DNA of 58,460 nt, taken from the NCBI GenBank assembly GCA_944386415.1, contig CALXAY010000009.1:1-58460 (forward strand), written 5' to 3'. The position numbers and the translations under genes are program-made. The stretch is from an uncultured Clostridia bacterium. Its GTDB lineage: Bacteria; Bacillota; Clostridia; TANB77; CAG-508. Numbering within the stretch: the stretch's first letter is position 1; every line of letters starts with the position of its first letter. Below are positions 9,415-18,412 of the stretch, in pieces. The notes under the pieces were generated by a model. The model saw only the letters and a list, made by a program, of their open reading frames with translations, searched no databases and was not told where the DNA came from.

Positions 9415-11071
9415 AGTAATATCTTTAACAAAAGTAATTTTAAAAAATTCTTTTCAAAATATGGAATCTGCTAAATCTATAAATGAAAATAAAAATAAGA
9501 AATCAATAGGTGTTATTATTTTATATATTTTTGTATTTCTATATTTAGCAGGAATAATAGGTGTATTTAGTAATGGGTTAATAAAAGAATTAATAGAAAT
9601 AAATCAAGAGCAAATGTTTTTGGGATTAAATTTACTTGTAATAGCAGGTTTTGTTTTAATACAAAGTATTTTTTCAGCAATAAACATATTATATTATTCA
9701 AAAGATAATGAATATATTTTACCATTACCAATAAAACCAAGCCAGATTGTAGCTAGTAAGACAAATGTATTATTACTTACAGAATATTTTATAGTAGCAA
9801 TAATTGGATTAATACCATTTACTATATATGGAATACTAACATCTGCAAATATTTTATATTATATTGCGATGCTAATTGTATTAGTAGCATTTCCAATTAT
9901 ACCAGTATTAATATCAAGTTTACTTGTATTAATTGTTATGAGTTTTGCAAAATTTGCTAAAAATAAAAATAGATTCCAACTAATTGCAACTATATTTATA
10001 TTAATAGTTGTATTTGTAGTATCTTTTACAATGAGTGATACAAGTACTACTCCTGAACAGTTAATAGAGATGGTAACTAAAGCAAATGGATTAGTAGAAA
10101 CACTAAAAGGTTCTTTTCCAACATTGGGAATGGCTATTGATGGTTTAGCAAATGAAAGTATTGGAAGCCAGATATTTAATTTGTTCTTGCTAGTTATTAT
10201 AACAACAATAATATATATTATTTATATAGCAATTGGTCAAAAGCTTTATCTAAAAGGAGCAGTAGGAAGTTTAGCTAGTGGAAAGAAAACTAATAGAAAA
10301 TTAAACGAAAGAAAAGCATTTAAGAAAAGTTTGATTGCTAGAACTTATATAGGAAAAGAATTTAAAACATTGATTAAAAATCCAATATTTTTTATGCAAT
10401 GTGTACTACCTGCAATATTATTTCCAATATTAATAATAGGACTTTTATTTGTAGGAATAAAAGGTGAGCAAAATGGTGTACCTACAGATATTGCAGAAAT
10501 GGTAACAAATAAAACATCATTGTATTTAGCAATAGGAATATTATGTGCCATACAGTTTTTCTTAATGTTTATATATATTTCAGTAACAGCAATATCTAGA
10601 GATGGACAAAATGCAGTGTTTATGAAATATATACCAGTACCTTTAATGAAACAAATAGATTTTAAAGTGATACCAAATATAGTAATGACAACATTTATGA
10701 ATATTATTACTATTATAATTGTACAATATTTATTTAAATTACCAATTATATATCTATTTTTAATTACAATAGCAGGTATTGCTATGGGGATACTTCAGAG
10801 TTATGTTTCAATAATAGTAGACCTAAAAAAACCAAAATTAGAGTGGAGTTCTGAATATGCTGTAGTAAAACAAAATATGAACTTAATTTGGCCTGTACTA
10901 TTAGGAATGTTAAATATCACAATAATGATAATTTTAGCAATAAGCTTAGGAAAATTTATAAATAGTTATATATTTATAATAATGATTGCAATAATATATT
11001 TACTTTTAACAGTAGCTGTTAGAAAATACATACAAAAAAATGTAGAGAAATTATTTGAAAAGATTTATTAA
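9404..11071 (+). CDS. ABC exporter membrane subunit
   Basis: 555 residues with about twelve hydrophobic segments (for example near residues 32-53, 72-95, 120-140, 148-175, 190-210 and five more after 340). A charged cytoplasmic loop lies around residues 295-325. It resembles the two-module ABC exporter permeases found next to CcmA-like ATPases in Firmicutes. It overlaps the ATPase gene, showing translational coupling. The substrate cannot be told from the sequence. Confidence 0.85.
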   Translation: MKSKVISLTKVILKNSFQNMESAKSINENKNKKSIGVIILYIFVFLYLAGIIGVFSNGLIKELIEINQEQMFLGLNLLVIAGFVLIQSIFSAINILYYSKDNEYILPLPIKPSQIVASKTNVLLLTEYFIVAIIGLIPFTIYGILTSANILYYIAMLIVLVAFPIIPVLISSLLVLIVMSFAKFAKNKNRFQLIATIFILIVVFVVSFTMSDTSTTPEQLIEMVTKANGLVETLKGSFPTLGMAIDGLANESIGSQIFNLFLLVIITTIIYIIYIAIGQKLYLKGAVGSLASGKKTNRKLNERKAFKKSLIARTYIGKEFKTLIKNPIFFMQCVLPAILFPILIIGLLFVGIKGEQNGVPTDIAEMVTNKTSLYLAIGILCAIQFFLMFIYISVTAISRDGQNAVFMKYIPVPLMKQIDFKVIPNIVMTTFMNIITIIIVQYLFKLPIIYLFLITIAGIAMGILQSYVSIIVDLKKPKLEWSSEYAVVKQNMNLIWPVLLGMLNITIMIILAISLGKFINSYIFIIMIAIIYLLLTVAVRKYIQKNVEKLFEKIY

Positions 11072-11083
11072 GAGTAAGAAAAT

Positions 11084-11137
11084 AAAAAAGAGCCTAAATT
11101 ATTTGACAAGAAGTTTAATAAGGATGGTTCTTTTTTA
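11084..11137 (+). terminator. terminator after the ABC exporter
   Basis: AAAAAAGAGCC (11085-11094) pairs with GGTTCTTTTTT (11126-11136) across an AT-rich loop; the stem ends in a T run. Confidence 0.65.
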
Positions 11138-11195
11138 TATATTAAAAAAAGTGTTTAATATAATAAAATCTATATGAAAGTAGGTGATAAACATT

Positions 11196-12425
11196 ATGGA
11201 TATAATAGAAATTGCTAAAAAAATAGAAGAAGCAGGAGGAAGGCTTTACTTAGTTGGTGGAGCAGTTAGAGATAAAATATTAGGAAGAAAGAATTATGAT
11301 GAAGATTATTGTGTAACAGGATTAAGTGGTAATGAATTTATTAAATTATTTCCATTAGCTAAAATTCAAGGAAAATCATTTCCAGTATTTAGATTAGAGG
11401 AAAAAGAATTTGCTATTGCTAGAAAAGAGAAAAAAGTAGGTCTAGGACATAAAGAGTTTGAAATTATATATGGTAAGGAAATAAGCTTAAAAGAAGATTT
11501 AGAAAGAAGAGATATAACAATAAATGCGATGGCAGAAGATGTACTTTCAGGAGAACTATTTGATTACTTTGGAGGTAAAGAAGATTTAAGAAAAGGAGTA
11601 ATAAAAGCAGTAAGCTCACATTTTGCAGAAGATCCATTAAGAGTATATAGAGTGGCTAGATTTAGTGCTGTTTTAGGATTTGATGTGGATGATAAAACTA
11701 TAGATATGATGAAAAAATTAAAATCTGAACTTTTGTATTTATCTAAAGAAAGAGTATTTGAAGAGTTTAAAAAAGCTTTAAGCTCAAACAAACCTTCTAT
11801 TTTTTTTGATGTACTAAGAAAAGCAGATGTGCTCGATGTACATTTTAAACCAATATATAAATTAATAGGAGCATTGCAACCAGAAAAATATCATCCAGAG
11901 GGTGATAGCTATAATCATACAATGATTTGCTTAGATAAATCATGTGAGTATACAAATGATTTAAAAATACGTTTTAGTGTATTAGTTCACGATTTAGGTA
12001 AAGGTGAAACACCAAAGCAAGAATATCCACACCACTTTGGTCATGAAGAAAGAGGAGTAGAAATAGTTAAGAAATTTTCTTATGATTTAGGAGTACCAAA
12101 TGCTTGGAAAAAATGTGGTATAGTAGCAGCAAGAGAACATATGAGAGGTGGAATATTTAATAAGATGAAGCCTTCTAAAAAAGTGGAATTTATAGAAAGA
12201 GTTGATAAATCTTATTTAGGATTAGATGGATTACAAATAGTGGTAAACTGTGATAAAGGTGGAAGAACAGAAGAAAATTTAGATTTTTCATCTGTTGGTA
12301 AGAGGTGTTTAGAAACTATTACAGCAGAAGAAGTAGCTAAAAAACATAATTTAAAACCAGGAATAGAACTGGGAAAAAAGTTACATGAAGAAAGAGTCTT
12401 GTGGATTAAAAATTTGACAAAATAG
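11196..12425 (+). CDS. cca: CCA tRNA nucleotidyltransferase with HD domain
   Basis: Start chosen at ATG 11196 because AGGTGAT lies 7 bases upstream; a GTG at 11184 is in frame but would overlap that site. 409 residues. The nucleotidyltransferase head has YLVGGAVRDKILG and DEDYCV, the metal-binding DxD-like pair of class II enzymes, then RRDITINAMA and DPLRVYRVARF. The C-terminal part has an HD phosphohydrolase core (YNHTM, LVHDLGKGE, HHFGHEERG), the architecture of the multifunctional Cca proteins. It adds or repairs the CCA end of tRNAs; the HD part is expected to act on cyclic phosphates or RNA ends. Confidence 0.92.
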   Translation: MDIIEIAKKIEEAGGRLYLVGGAVRDKILGRKNYDEDYCVTGLSGNEFIKLFPLAKIQGKSFPVFRLEEKEFAIARKEKKVGLGHKEFEIIYGKEISLKEDLERRDITINAMAEDVLSGELFDYFGGKEDLRKGVIKAVSSHFAEDPLRVYRVARFSAVLGFDVDDKTIDMMKKLKSELLYLSKERVFEEFKKALSSNKPSIFFDVLRKADVLDVHFKPIYKLIGALQPEKYHPEGDSYNHTMICLDKSCEYTNDLKIRFSVLVHDLGKGETPKQEYPHHFGHEERGVEIVKKFSYDLGVPNAWKKCGIVAAREHMRGGIFNKMKPSKKVEFIERVDKSYLGLDGLQIVVNCDKGGRTEENLDFSSVGKRCLETITAEEVAKKHNLKPGIELGKKLHEERVLWIKNLTK

Positions 12426-12442
12426 GCAAAAAATGGCATAAT
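12414..12442 (+). promoter_or_regulatory. sigma-A promoter of metK
   Basis: TTGACA (12414-12419), 17-base spacer, CATAAT (12437-12442). The -35 box lies inside the last codons of cca. No SAM riboswitch is visible in the short gap before metK. Confidence 0.75.
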
Positions 12443-12482
12443 ATATAATGTTATAAATATTTTAGAAAGAAGGAATTATTGT

Positions 12483-13592
12483 ATGAAGAAATATTATTTT
12501 ACATCAGAAAGTGTAACAGAAGGACATCCAGATAAATTATGTGATTATATTTCTGATAGTATATTAGACGCGTATTTAGAAAAAGATAAAAATGCAAGGG
12601 TAGCAGTAGAAACATTTGCTTCTGGAAATAGAATAACAATAGCAGGGCAAATTTCGGCAAATGGAGAAGTTGATATAGAAGAATTAGTAAGACAAAAAGT
12701 AAAAGAAATAGGTTTTGATAATGAAGAAACTGATATGGATTACAGAACTTGTAAAATAGATATAGATATAACAAGACAAAGTCCAGATATAGCATTAGGA
12801 GTAGATATAGGTGGAGCAGGAGACCAAGGAATAATGTTTGGTTATGCGTGTAAAGACACAGAAGAATATATGCCATATGCAATTAGTATGGCACACAAAT
12901 TAGCAAAAAGACTAACAGAAGTTAGAAAAGAAAATATTATAAATTATTTAAGACCAGATGGAAAAACACAAGTAACTGTAGAATATGAAGATGATATTCC
13001 TAAAAGAATAGAAACAATATTAATTTCTACTCAGCATTTAGATGGTATAAGTCAGGAGAAAATAAAACAGGATATAGAAAAAGAAGTTATAAGAAAAGTG
13101 GTTCCAGAAAATATGATAGATAATAATACTAAAATATATGTTAATCCAACAGGAAGGTTTGTAATAGGAGGACCTCTAGGAGATACAGGGCTTACTGGTA
13201 GAAAAATAATAGTAGATACATATGGGGGATACAGTAGGCACGGTGGAGGCTGTTTTTCAGGAAAAGATCCAAGTAAAGTAGATAGAAGCTCTGCATACAT
13301 GCTTCGTCACATTGCTAAAAATCTTGTAGCAAATGGTTATTGTAAAAAATGTGAAATCCAAATAGCCTATGCAATAGGGATGAAGGAACCTTTATCAATA
13401 TATATAAATACATTTGGAACAGGTACAAAATCCGAAGAAGAGCTAGTAAATTTAGTAAGAGAAAGCTTTGATTTGACTCCAGATGGTATTATTAAATATC
13501 TAGATTTAAAAAGACCTATATATGAAAAAACAACAAATTATGGACATTTTGGAAAAAATAATATGCCATGGGAAAAAATCATAAAGATGTAA
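12483..13592 (+). CDS. metK: S-adenosylmethionine synthetase
   Basis: 369 residues, slightly shorter than the usual 380-400. Motifs: [14 protein letters not shown] near the start, the methionine/ATP-site [13 protein letters not shown] at about residues 110-122, and [19 protein letters not shown] at about 238-256 (phosphate-binding GGGxFSGKD). The enzyme makes SAM from methionine and ATP in the cytoplasm. Own promoter just upstream; ribosome site AGAAAGAAGGAA. Confidence 0.96.
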   Translation: MKKYYFTSESVTEGHPDKLCDYISDSILDAYLEKDKNARVAVETFASGNRITIAGQISANGEVDIEELVRQKVKEIGFDNEETDMDYRTCKIDIDITRQSPDIALGVDIGGAGDQGIMFGYACKDTEEYMPYAISMAHKLAKRLTEVRKENIINYLRPDGKTQVTVEYEDDIPKRIETILISTQHLDGISQEKIKQDIEKEVIRKVVPENMIDNNTKIYVNPTGRFVIGGPLGDTGLTGRKIIVDTYGGYSRHGGGCFSGKDPSKVDRSSAYMLRHIAKNLVANGYCKKCEIQIAYAIGMKEPLSIYINTFGTGTKSEEELVNLVRESFDLTPDGIIKYLDLKRPIYEKTTNYGHFGKNNMPWEKIIKM

Positions 13593-13596
13593 AATA

Positions 13597-13625
13597 TTGA
13601 CATTTGAGAAAATAAGTGTTATAAT
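13597..13625 (+). promoter_or_regulatory. strong consensus sigma-A promoter
   Basis: TTGACA (13597-13602), 17-base spacer, TATAAT (13620-13625): a perfect consensus match 5 bases after the metK stop, driving the gene at 13715. Confidence 0.85.
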
Positions 13626-13648
13626 TAAAGTCTACATATTTGTAGAAA

Positions 13649-13678
13649 GAGGTGACAGATAATATTTATCTAAACCTC
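13649..13678 (+). promoter_or_regulatory. structured leader hairpin before gene 13715
   Basis: GAGGT (13649-13653) pairs with ACCTC (13674-13678), and inside it AGATA pairs with TATCT. It lies in an 85-base leader between the consensus promoter and the ribosome site TTGGAGGT. It could be regulatory RNA, but no known riboswitch class is recognised. Confidence 0.45.
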
Positions 13679-13714
13679 AAAAACGATTCTGCAAAGGCAA
13701 TATTGGAGGTCTAA

Positions 13715-14137
13715 ATGAAGCAGAACGAAGTTGCTAGACAGTATGCAGTAAAAGAACTCAACCATATGTATGGTTGGCGTAGCAGTGATGCTAAAAACAT
13801 CATGAACTTGTTTAGGGAGGATGAAAAGACTGCTGTTGAATACATTTCTCTTGAAAGAGTAGCAATGTATCCGCATCATATTCTTGGTGGTTGGACCTGG
13901 GGAAGGTTCATGTCTGACATTTTGCTTAAGGAGCCCATCGTACAGCAGATGAATGCTTTTTATGAGGATAACTATCCTAAGTTTAGGAGGATGATTCTTC
14001 AAGGAGAGTATGAATCTGATAAGCCAATTTGGGTTGTTATACGAGCAAAAGAGTTGGAAAATGATACGGTCTACCCACTAATTACCAAATATGCTAAGCA
14101 TGATAGCTGCATTGTGCTGGCAATTAACGAAATCTAA
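13715..14137 (+). CDS. unknown protein, compositionally distinct single-gene unit
   Basis: 140 residues, ATG behind TTGGAGGTCTAA. No signal peptide or membrane segment. Visible features: aromatic-rich centre (MYGW, GGWTWGRF), FYEDNYPKFRRM, and a hydrophobic C-terminal strand CIVLAINEI. It is under its own consensus promoter and ends in its own terminator. Codon use is less A-ending than in the neighbours (CTT, GGT, GAG, CTG are common), suggesting transfer or different selection. The gene at 14323 has a similar promoter-leader layout, a near-identical first codon stretch (GCAGAACGA) and a similar hydrophobic end, so the two may be distant paralogues. Function not known. Confidence 0.7.
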   Translation: MKQNEVARQYAVKELNHMYGWRSSDAKNIMNLFREDEKTAVEYISLERVAMYPHHILGGWTWGRFMSDILLKEPIVQQMNAFYEDNYPKFRRMILQGEYESDKPIWVVIRAKELENDTVYPLITKYAKHDSCIVLAINEI

Positions 14138-14149
14138 TTGATTTTGTGC

Positions 14150-14184
14150 AAAAGACTTAAAGGTTTTCCTTTAAGTCTTTTGTT
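14150..14184 (+). terminator. rho-independent terminator
   Basis: AAAGACTTAAAGG pairs with CCTTTAAGTCTTT (stem of 13 pairs), then TTGTTT. Ends the 13715 unit. Confidence 0.9.
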
Positions 14185-14213
14185 TGACGTAGAAATCAAA
14201 AAAATGGTATAAT
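14184..14213 (+). promoter_or_regulatory. sigma-A promoter for gene 14323
   Basis: TTGACG (14184-14189), 18-base spacer, TATAAT (14208-14213). Confidence 0.8.
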
Positions 14214-14219
14214 AAAATG

Positions 14220-14291
14220 AGCACTTATTGTAGGAAGAGGTGTTTTATAGAAAGGATGTATCTTTTTTTTGATAGCCTCGTAAAAAGTGCT
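14220..14291 (+). promoter_or_regulatory. leader with long-range stem before gene 14323
   Basis: AGCACTT (14220-14226) is complementary to AAGTGCT (14285-14291). The enclosed sequence holds TGTAGGAAGAGGTG, which resembles TGTAGAAAGAGGTG in the leader of gene 13715, and a run of eight T. It may be a regulated leader or an attenuator; no known class recognised. Confidence 0.4.
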
Positions 14292-14322
14292 GTTCTGCAA
14301 TCAATGAAAAAAGGAGGCAAAA

Positions 14323-14883
14323 TTGGAGCAGAACGATGAAATTATCATTGACAGTGAAACTTTATTTGAAAAGGTAGCAAGTGCGTTACCTGAAGAGCTA
14401 GGACTTGCGAAACAAGATGAAGTAGAACGACTAATTAGCCAGCAATATCCGTGGCAATTAAATGATGTAGAGAAAATCTACAGTGGAATTATTACAAAAG
14501 AGCCAGAAAGTGAAGAAGAGAAAAGAACTCAAACTGAGCGTCAAAGTTTTCTGGCTTGGCTGGCAGATAAACCACAAAGGGTTTATATTATGAGTGCATT
14601 TCAAGACCTTCTTCAGTCATATTCACAGTTGCACAAATTAAGAGAACTTCTTGAAGCTTTTTATAATGGCGGTGAATATGAAAAGATGACTGAGGAACTA
14701 ATGAAGTATGAAGATCGTGCAACTGAAATTCCTCTGATTATGGTTGTTGACAATCAAGAAGAGGATGAAAGAATTGTACATTCGGAGATTCGCAAAGTTT
14801 GGTTTCCAAAGCTCAACAAGAAAAAGTCCGTCATTGTCGTGGTAATTGACAAAAGTAAACTTATGTCAATGGAGCAAGAATAA
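14323..14883 (+). CDS. unknown protein with TTG start, second of a similar pair
   Basis: 186 residues. The start is TTG at 14323, chosen because AAAGGAGGCAAAA lies directly upstream and no better start exists. Soluble, rich in E and Q, with PWQLNDVEKIY near residue 45, a helical middle (LLQSYSQLHKLRELLEAFYNGG) and a hydrophobic C-terminal strand (SVIVVVIDKSK). Codon use differs from the neighbours as in gene 13715. Family not recognised. Own promoter and terminator make it a single-gene unit. Confidence 0.68.
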   Translation: MEQNDEIIIDSETLFEKVASALPEELGLAKQDEVERLISQQYPWQLNDVEKIYSGIITKEPESEEEKRTQTERQSFLAWLADKPQRVYIMSAFQDLLQSYSQLHKLRELLEAFYNGGEYEKMTEELMKYEDRATEIPLIMVVDNQEEDERIVHSEIRKVWFPKLNKKKSVIVVVIDKSKLMSMEQE

Positions 14884-14914
14884 TTGTTCTAAATATATAG
14901 TTTACTAAGCACAA

Positions 14915-14950
14915 AACTAGAACCCAAGTTTTTGTACATGGGTTCTAGTT
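14915..14950. terminator. bidirectional terminator between convergent genes
   Basis: AACTAGAACCCA (14915-14926) and TGGGTTCTAGTT (14939-14950) form a 12-pair stem with flanking A and T runs, so it can end transcription from both sides. The TAG stop of the minus-strand gene is inside the stem. Confidence 0.88.
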
Positions 14951-15466
14951 AATTTTTAAATAAGTTTTTTGAACATATAATTTATTAGCAAAAGATTGAA
15001 CGACGTTACGAAGTAAATATTGTTCTTTAGATAATTTATCATTATTAATATAACTCTCTCCAGTAAAAGTCATTTTAATTGCTTTTTCGAGCTCAGAACA
15101 AAAACGATTATATGCTTGGTCAACAGGAGAAGTTTTTATTGCAAGAGCAATTAATTTGCTTATTTCGTCAATACTATATATTTGTTTTAAAATAAAAATA
15201 ACAAAAAGATATGCTATGTGTTCTTTGTTATATTTTTTATTAATTGGAGCATTAACTACTCCATGTTTTACATAGTTATTAATCATTGTTTTTGTAATAA
15301 CTTTATTTTCTTTTTCATTATCACTTTTTATATAATCAGATAAATAATTTTCAAGCAAAGAAACTACTTGGTCAATATATAAATCAATTTCAGGAATTTC
15401 ATTCCATCTAGGTAAATGAAATTTTTCTATTTCTTCGTCTAAGTTTTTTATATCTTTATCCATCAA
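14945..15466 (-). CDS. DUF1836 domain protein, probable HTH regulator
   Basis: 173 residues. The motifs LPRWNEIPEIDLYIDQVV, TKTMINNYVKHGVV and KKYNKEHIAYLFVIFILKQ are those of the DUF1836 family, which looks like a MerR-type winged-helix DNA-binding fold plus a helical domain (family knowledge; no function is established). It is transcribed away from the acyl-CoA synthetase at 15579; the two promoters sit back to back with their -35 boxes 4 bases apart, so this protein may control both itself and the synthetase. Confidence 0.85.
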   Translation of the reverse strand: MMDKDIKNLDEEIEKFHLPRWNEIPEIDLYIDQVVSLLENYLSDYIKSDNEKENKVITKTMINNYVKHGVVNAPINKKYNKEHIAYLFVIFILKQIYSIDEISKLIALAIKTSPVDQAYNRFCSELEKAIKMTFTGESYINNDKLSKEQYLLRNVVQSFANKLYVQKTYLKIN

Positions 15467-15484
15467 ATCACCTCTATTTCAAGG

Positions 15485-15546
15485 ATTATAGCATTTTTAG
15501 TAGGAATAGTCAACTACTTGACAAGATATTTAATATGTGATAACCT
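15485..15546. promoter_or_regulatory. back-to-back divergent promoters
   Basis: Minus strand: TTGACT (15513-15508), 17-base spacer, TATAAT (15490-15485). Plus strand: TTGACA (15518-15523), 17-base spacer, TAACCT (15541-15546) with a TG just before it. The two -35 boxes form the palindrome TTGAC-like pair TCAA-CTAC-TTGA, a natural site for shared control. ATCAATA (15553-15559) and TATTGAT (15573-15579) flank the downstream ribosome site as a possible hairpin. Confidence 0.7.
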
Positions 15547-15578
15547 AGACATCAATACTAGATAAAGGAGATATTGAT

Positions 15579-17299
15579 ATGAGGGAAAGATATTTTGAAG
15601 CTACAGAATTTGAAAATATAAAGGAGATTATTTATAATTCAGCTAAAAAATATGGGAAAAATAGAGCTTTTATCTTAAAACATAAGAACGGAAAAAATGT
15701 AGAATATGAAAATATAACATATGAAAAATTATTAGAAGAGATAAATAATTTAGGAACTAAATTTTTCGATTTAGGCTATAAAGACAAAAGAATAGCAATA
15801 GTAGGAAGAAATAGTTATGGATGGGCCATTACACATTTAACAAATATGCTTCGGTGGAATAGTATCAGTTCCACTAGATAAAGAATTACAAATAGATGAA
15901 TTAGAAAGTTCATTAAAAAGAAGTAAAGCAAATATAGTAGTATTTGATGAAAAATATATAGAAAATATAGAAGAAATAAAAAGAAGAAATAAAACTTTTT
16001 TAGAAGATTATATTTGCATGACAAAAAAAGAAGGATATAAAGATTTAGAAACATTAAAAGAAGAAGGAAAAGAATTATTAAAATCAGGAAACAAAGATTA
16101 TATAGATGTAAAAATAGATTCATATAAAATGAGTATATTATTATTTACATCAGGAACAACATCAAAATCAAAAGCAGTAATGCTATCACAAAATAACATA
16201 GCATCAAACGTGTATGCTATGCAACTAGTAGAAAATTTTTTACCAACAGATGTAAATTTAGCATTTTTACCATTTCACCATATATTTGGATCAACAGCTA
16301 TGATAGTAATGCTAGCATGTGGAATAGCAACAGCATTTCCAGATGGGCTTCGTTATGTTCAAGATAACTTAAAAGAATATAAAGTATCTGTGTTTGTAGG
16401 AGTCCCATTATTAGTAGAAGCAATTTATAAAAAAGTAGAGCAAGGAATAGAAAAAAAAGGAAAGACTAAACTTGTTAATTTTGCTAAAAAGTTAAGTAAT
16501 TTCTTGCTTAAGTTTAATATAGATATAAGAAGAAAAATATTTAAAGAAATAATAGATGAATTAGGTGGACATTTAAGGTTTATAGTATCAGGAGGAGCAC
16601 CTTTAGATAAAAAAGTTGCAAAAGGATTTAATGAATTAGGATTAACACTTGTTCAGGGATATGGACTAACAGAAACATCACCAGTAATTTCAGCAGAAAA
16701 TTATAAAAAAGTAAGATATGGTTCAATAGGAATACCTATGGATAACGTAGAAGTAGAATTTGAAAACAAAGATGAAAATGGAATAGGAGAATTAAAAGTA
16801 AAAGGACCAAATGTAATGCTTCGGTTATTACGAAAATGAAGAAGCAACAAAAAATGTATTAAAGGATGGATGGCTTTATACAGGTGATTTAGGCTATATA
16901 GATAAAGATGGTTTTCTATTTATAACAGGAAGAAAAAAAGATATGATAGTACTAAAAAATGGTAAAAAAGTATTTCCAGATGAATTAGAAATTTTAATAA
17001 ATAGATTAGATGAAGTAGAAGAATCAATAGTATTTGGAATGCCAGATAAAAATGATAAGAATGATATAAAATTATCAGTAAAAATAGTCTATAATAAAGA
17101 ATATGTAAAAGAAAAATATGGAGATATAACATCAGAAGAATTAAAAAATATTATATGGGAAAAAGTAAAGAAAATTAATAAAACATTTCCACCATATAAA
17201 TACATAAAAAATATGATACTAACAGATAAAGAATTGATAAAAACAACAACAAAGAAAGTAAAAAGACAAGAAGAAATAAAAAATATATTAGAAAACTAG
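15579..17299 (+). CDS. long-chain acyl-CoA synthetase (AMP-forming), two CGG +1 recoding sites
   Basis: ATG 15579 behind AAAGGAGATATTG. In-frame CGG codons at 15852-15854 and 16822-16824 break the plain frame; skipping their C gives Gly92 and Gly415 and a 572-residue protein. After recoding the family motifs are complete: LGGIVSVPLDKE, the ATP loop LLFTSGTTSKSKAVML, QGYGLTETSPV, then MLGYYENEEATKNVL, DGWLYTGDLGYID and GRKKDMIVLKNGKKV. The glycine of LGYY-type motifs is highly conserved in this superfamily, so glycine is the right product of the second site. It activates a fatty or other carboxylic acid to its CoA thioester through an acyl-AMP. Promoter shared back to back with the DUF1836 gene. 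Confidence 0.9.
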
Positions 17300-17303
17300 A
17301 AAA

Positions 17304-17336
17304 AGCTGTTTTTTGGGACGGGCTCAAAAAACAGCT
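17304..17336. repeat. third copy of the GACGGGCTC palindrome
   Basis: AGCTGTTTTTT pairs exactly with AAAAAACAGCT around the loop GGGACGGGCTC. It is the same unit as the two arms at 5226-5252 and 5303-5329. It lies between two convergent genes (5 bases after the synthetase, 2 bases before the end of the DUF1064 gene) and could end transcription in both directions. Confidence 0.85.
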
Positions 17337-17337
17337 T

Positions 17338-17691
17338 TTAAATTTCTATTATTTTTAGATTGAATTTATCTTCGAAAACTTTTTTCTTTGCAATATATTC
17401 CTTAGTCTTAAACCCTTTAACATCAATAACTTCAGTTGAACCATCTTTATTAAAAATAATAAAGTCAGGTTTATATTTTAAACCAGGTGCTAATATAAAA
17501 ATAGGTTGTAAACAAAAACCGCTAATTTCTTTTGCTTGTAATTTTAGTTTTAATTCACAATAAAAATCAGCTTCTTTTTGACTATCAAATGTATGACCAT
17601 CAACAGAAACCTTATTTGCTCTATATTTACTTTTTTTCTTCATTTTATTATCTGTAAAATTTTTATAATCTTCTATGCTCCAGTGCTCCAT
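17338..17691 (-). CDS. DUF1064 family protein, nuclease-like
   Basis: 117 residues. KYRANKVSVDGHTFDSQKEADFYCELKL, LQPIFIL, KPDFIIF and DVKGFKTKEYIAKKK fit DUF1064, a small phage-related family with a restriction-nuclease-like core: E in FDSQKEAD, D in KPDF and the D-x-K of VIDVKG are the probable metal-site residues. Usually found in prophages; here it is a lone copy between host genes, with no other phage genes visible. Start ATG 17691 behind AAAGGAGAAAATT on the minus strand. Confidence 0.82.
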   Translation of the reverse strand: MEHWSIEDYKNFTDNKMKKKSKYRANKVSVDGHTFDSQKEADFYCELKLKLQAKEISGFCLQPIFILAPGLKYKPDFIIFNKDGSTEVIDVKGFKTKEYIAKKKVFEDKFNLKIIEI

Positions 17692-17818
17692 AATTTTCTC
17701 CTTTGCTTAAATTCTTTTAGTATTATATATAAAAACAATAAAATGTGCAAGTAAAGAATTGTAGAAAGTTCTAAAAAGTAGTATAATGTTAATACTTAAA
17801 ATAAAAAAGGAGCTTATT

Positions 17819-18404
17819 ATGCGGAAATAATTTTGTGTATGGAAGAAGTAAATATAGTAATAGAGAATATAAAGGAAAAAGTTTATTAAAATGGGTAGAT
17901 AATTATGTATTAGTAGATATAGAAACAACAGGTTTATCTCCAAGAACAGATGAAATAATAGAAATAGGAGCAATAAAAGTAAAAGATAATAAAATAGTGG
18001 ATACATTTGATACACTTCTTAAAATAGATGAGTATTTAAGCCCATTTATTACAAATTTAACAGGAATAACAAACAAGATGTTAGAAGAAGGTGCAAAGCA
18101 AGAAGAAGCATTGGAAGAATTTATAGAATTTGCAGGGAATGAAATAATAATGGGACATAATGTTAATTTTGATATTAATTTTATTTATGATAAATGTGAG
18201 TCTTATTTAGATTATTATTTAAGTAATGATTTTGTAGACACAATGAGAATTGCAAAACATGTTCTTCCAAATATTAGAAATTATAAATTAGCAACTTTAG
18301 CAGATTACTTTGATGTGGATTATAGAAATGCCCATAGAGGATTAAAAGATGTAGAGATAACTTATGAAGTATATAACAAGATGAAAGAACTAGCTAAAAA
18401 TTAG
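17819..18404 (+). CDS. DnaQ-like 3'-5' exonuclease with CGG recoding site as second codon
   Basis: The ribosome site AAGGAG (17807-17812) points to ATG 17819, but the next codons are CGG AAA TAA. Skipping the C of CGG (17822-17824) gives Met-Gly-Asn-Asn-Phe-Val-Tyr-Gly and an open frame to 18404, 194 residues. A GTG at 17835 lies in the right frame but has no ribosome site. The exonuclease core is complete: VDIETTGLSP (ExoI), GHNVNFDINFIYD (ExoII) and HRGLKDVEIT (ExoIII with the H and D of the DEDDh class). It could be a proofreading subunit of DNA polymerase III or a stand-alone repair or RNA exonuclease. The next gene starts 9 bases later. Confidence 0.85.
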
Positions 18405-18412
18405 GAGGAAAT

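Noticed and set aside
12426..12482. SAM riboswitch before metK
   Set aside because: The gap is only 57 bases and shows a promoter but no riboswitch core.
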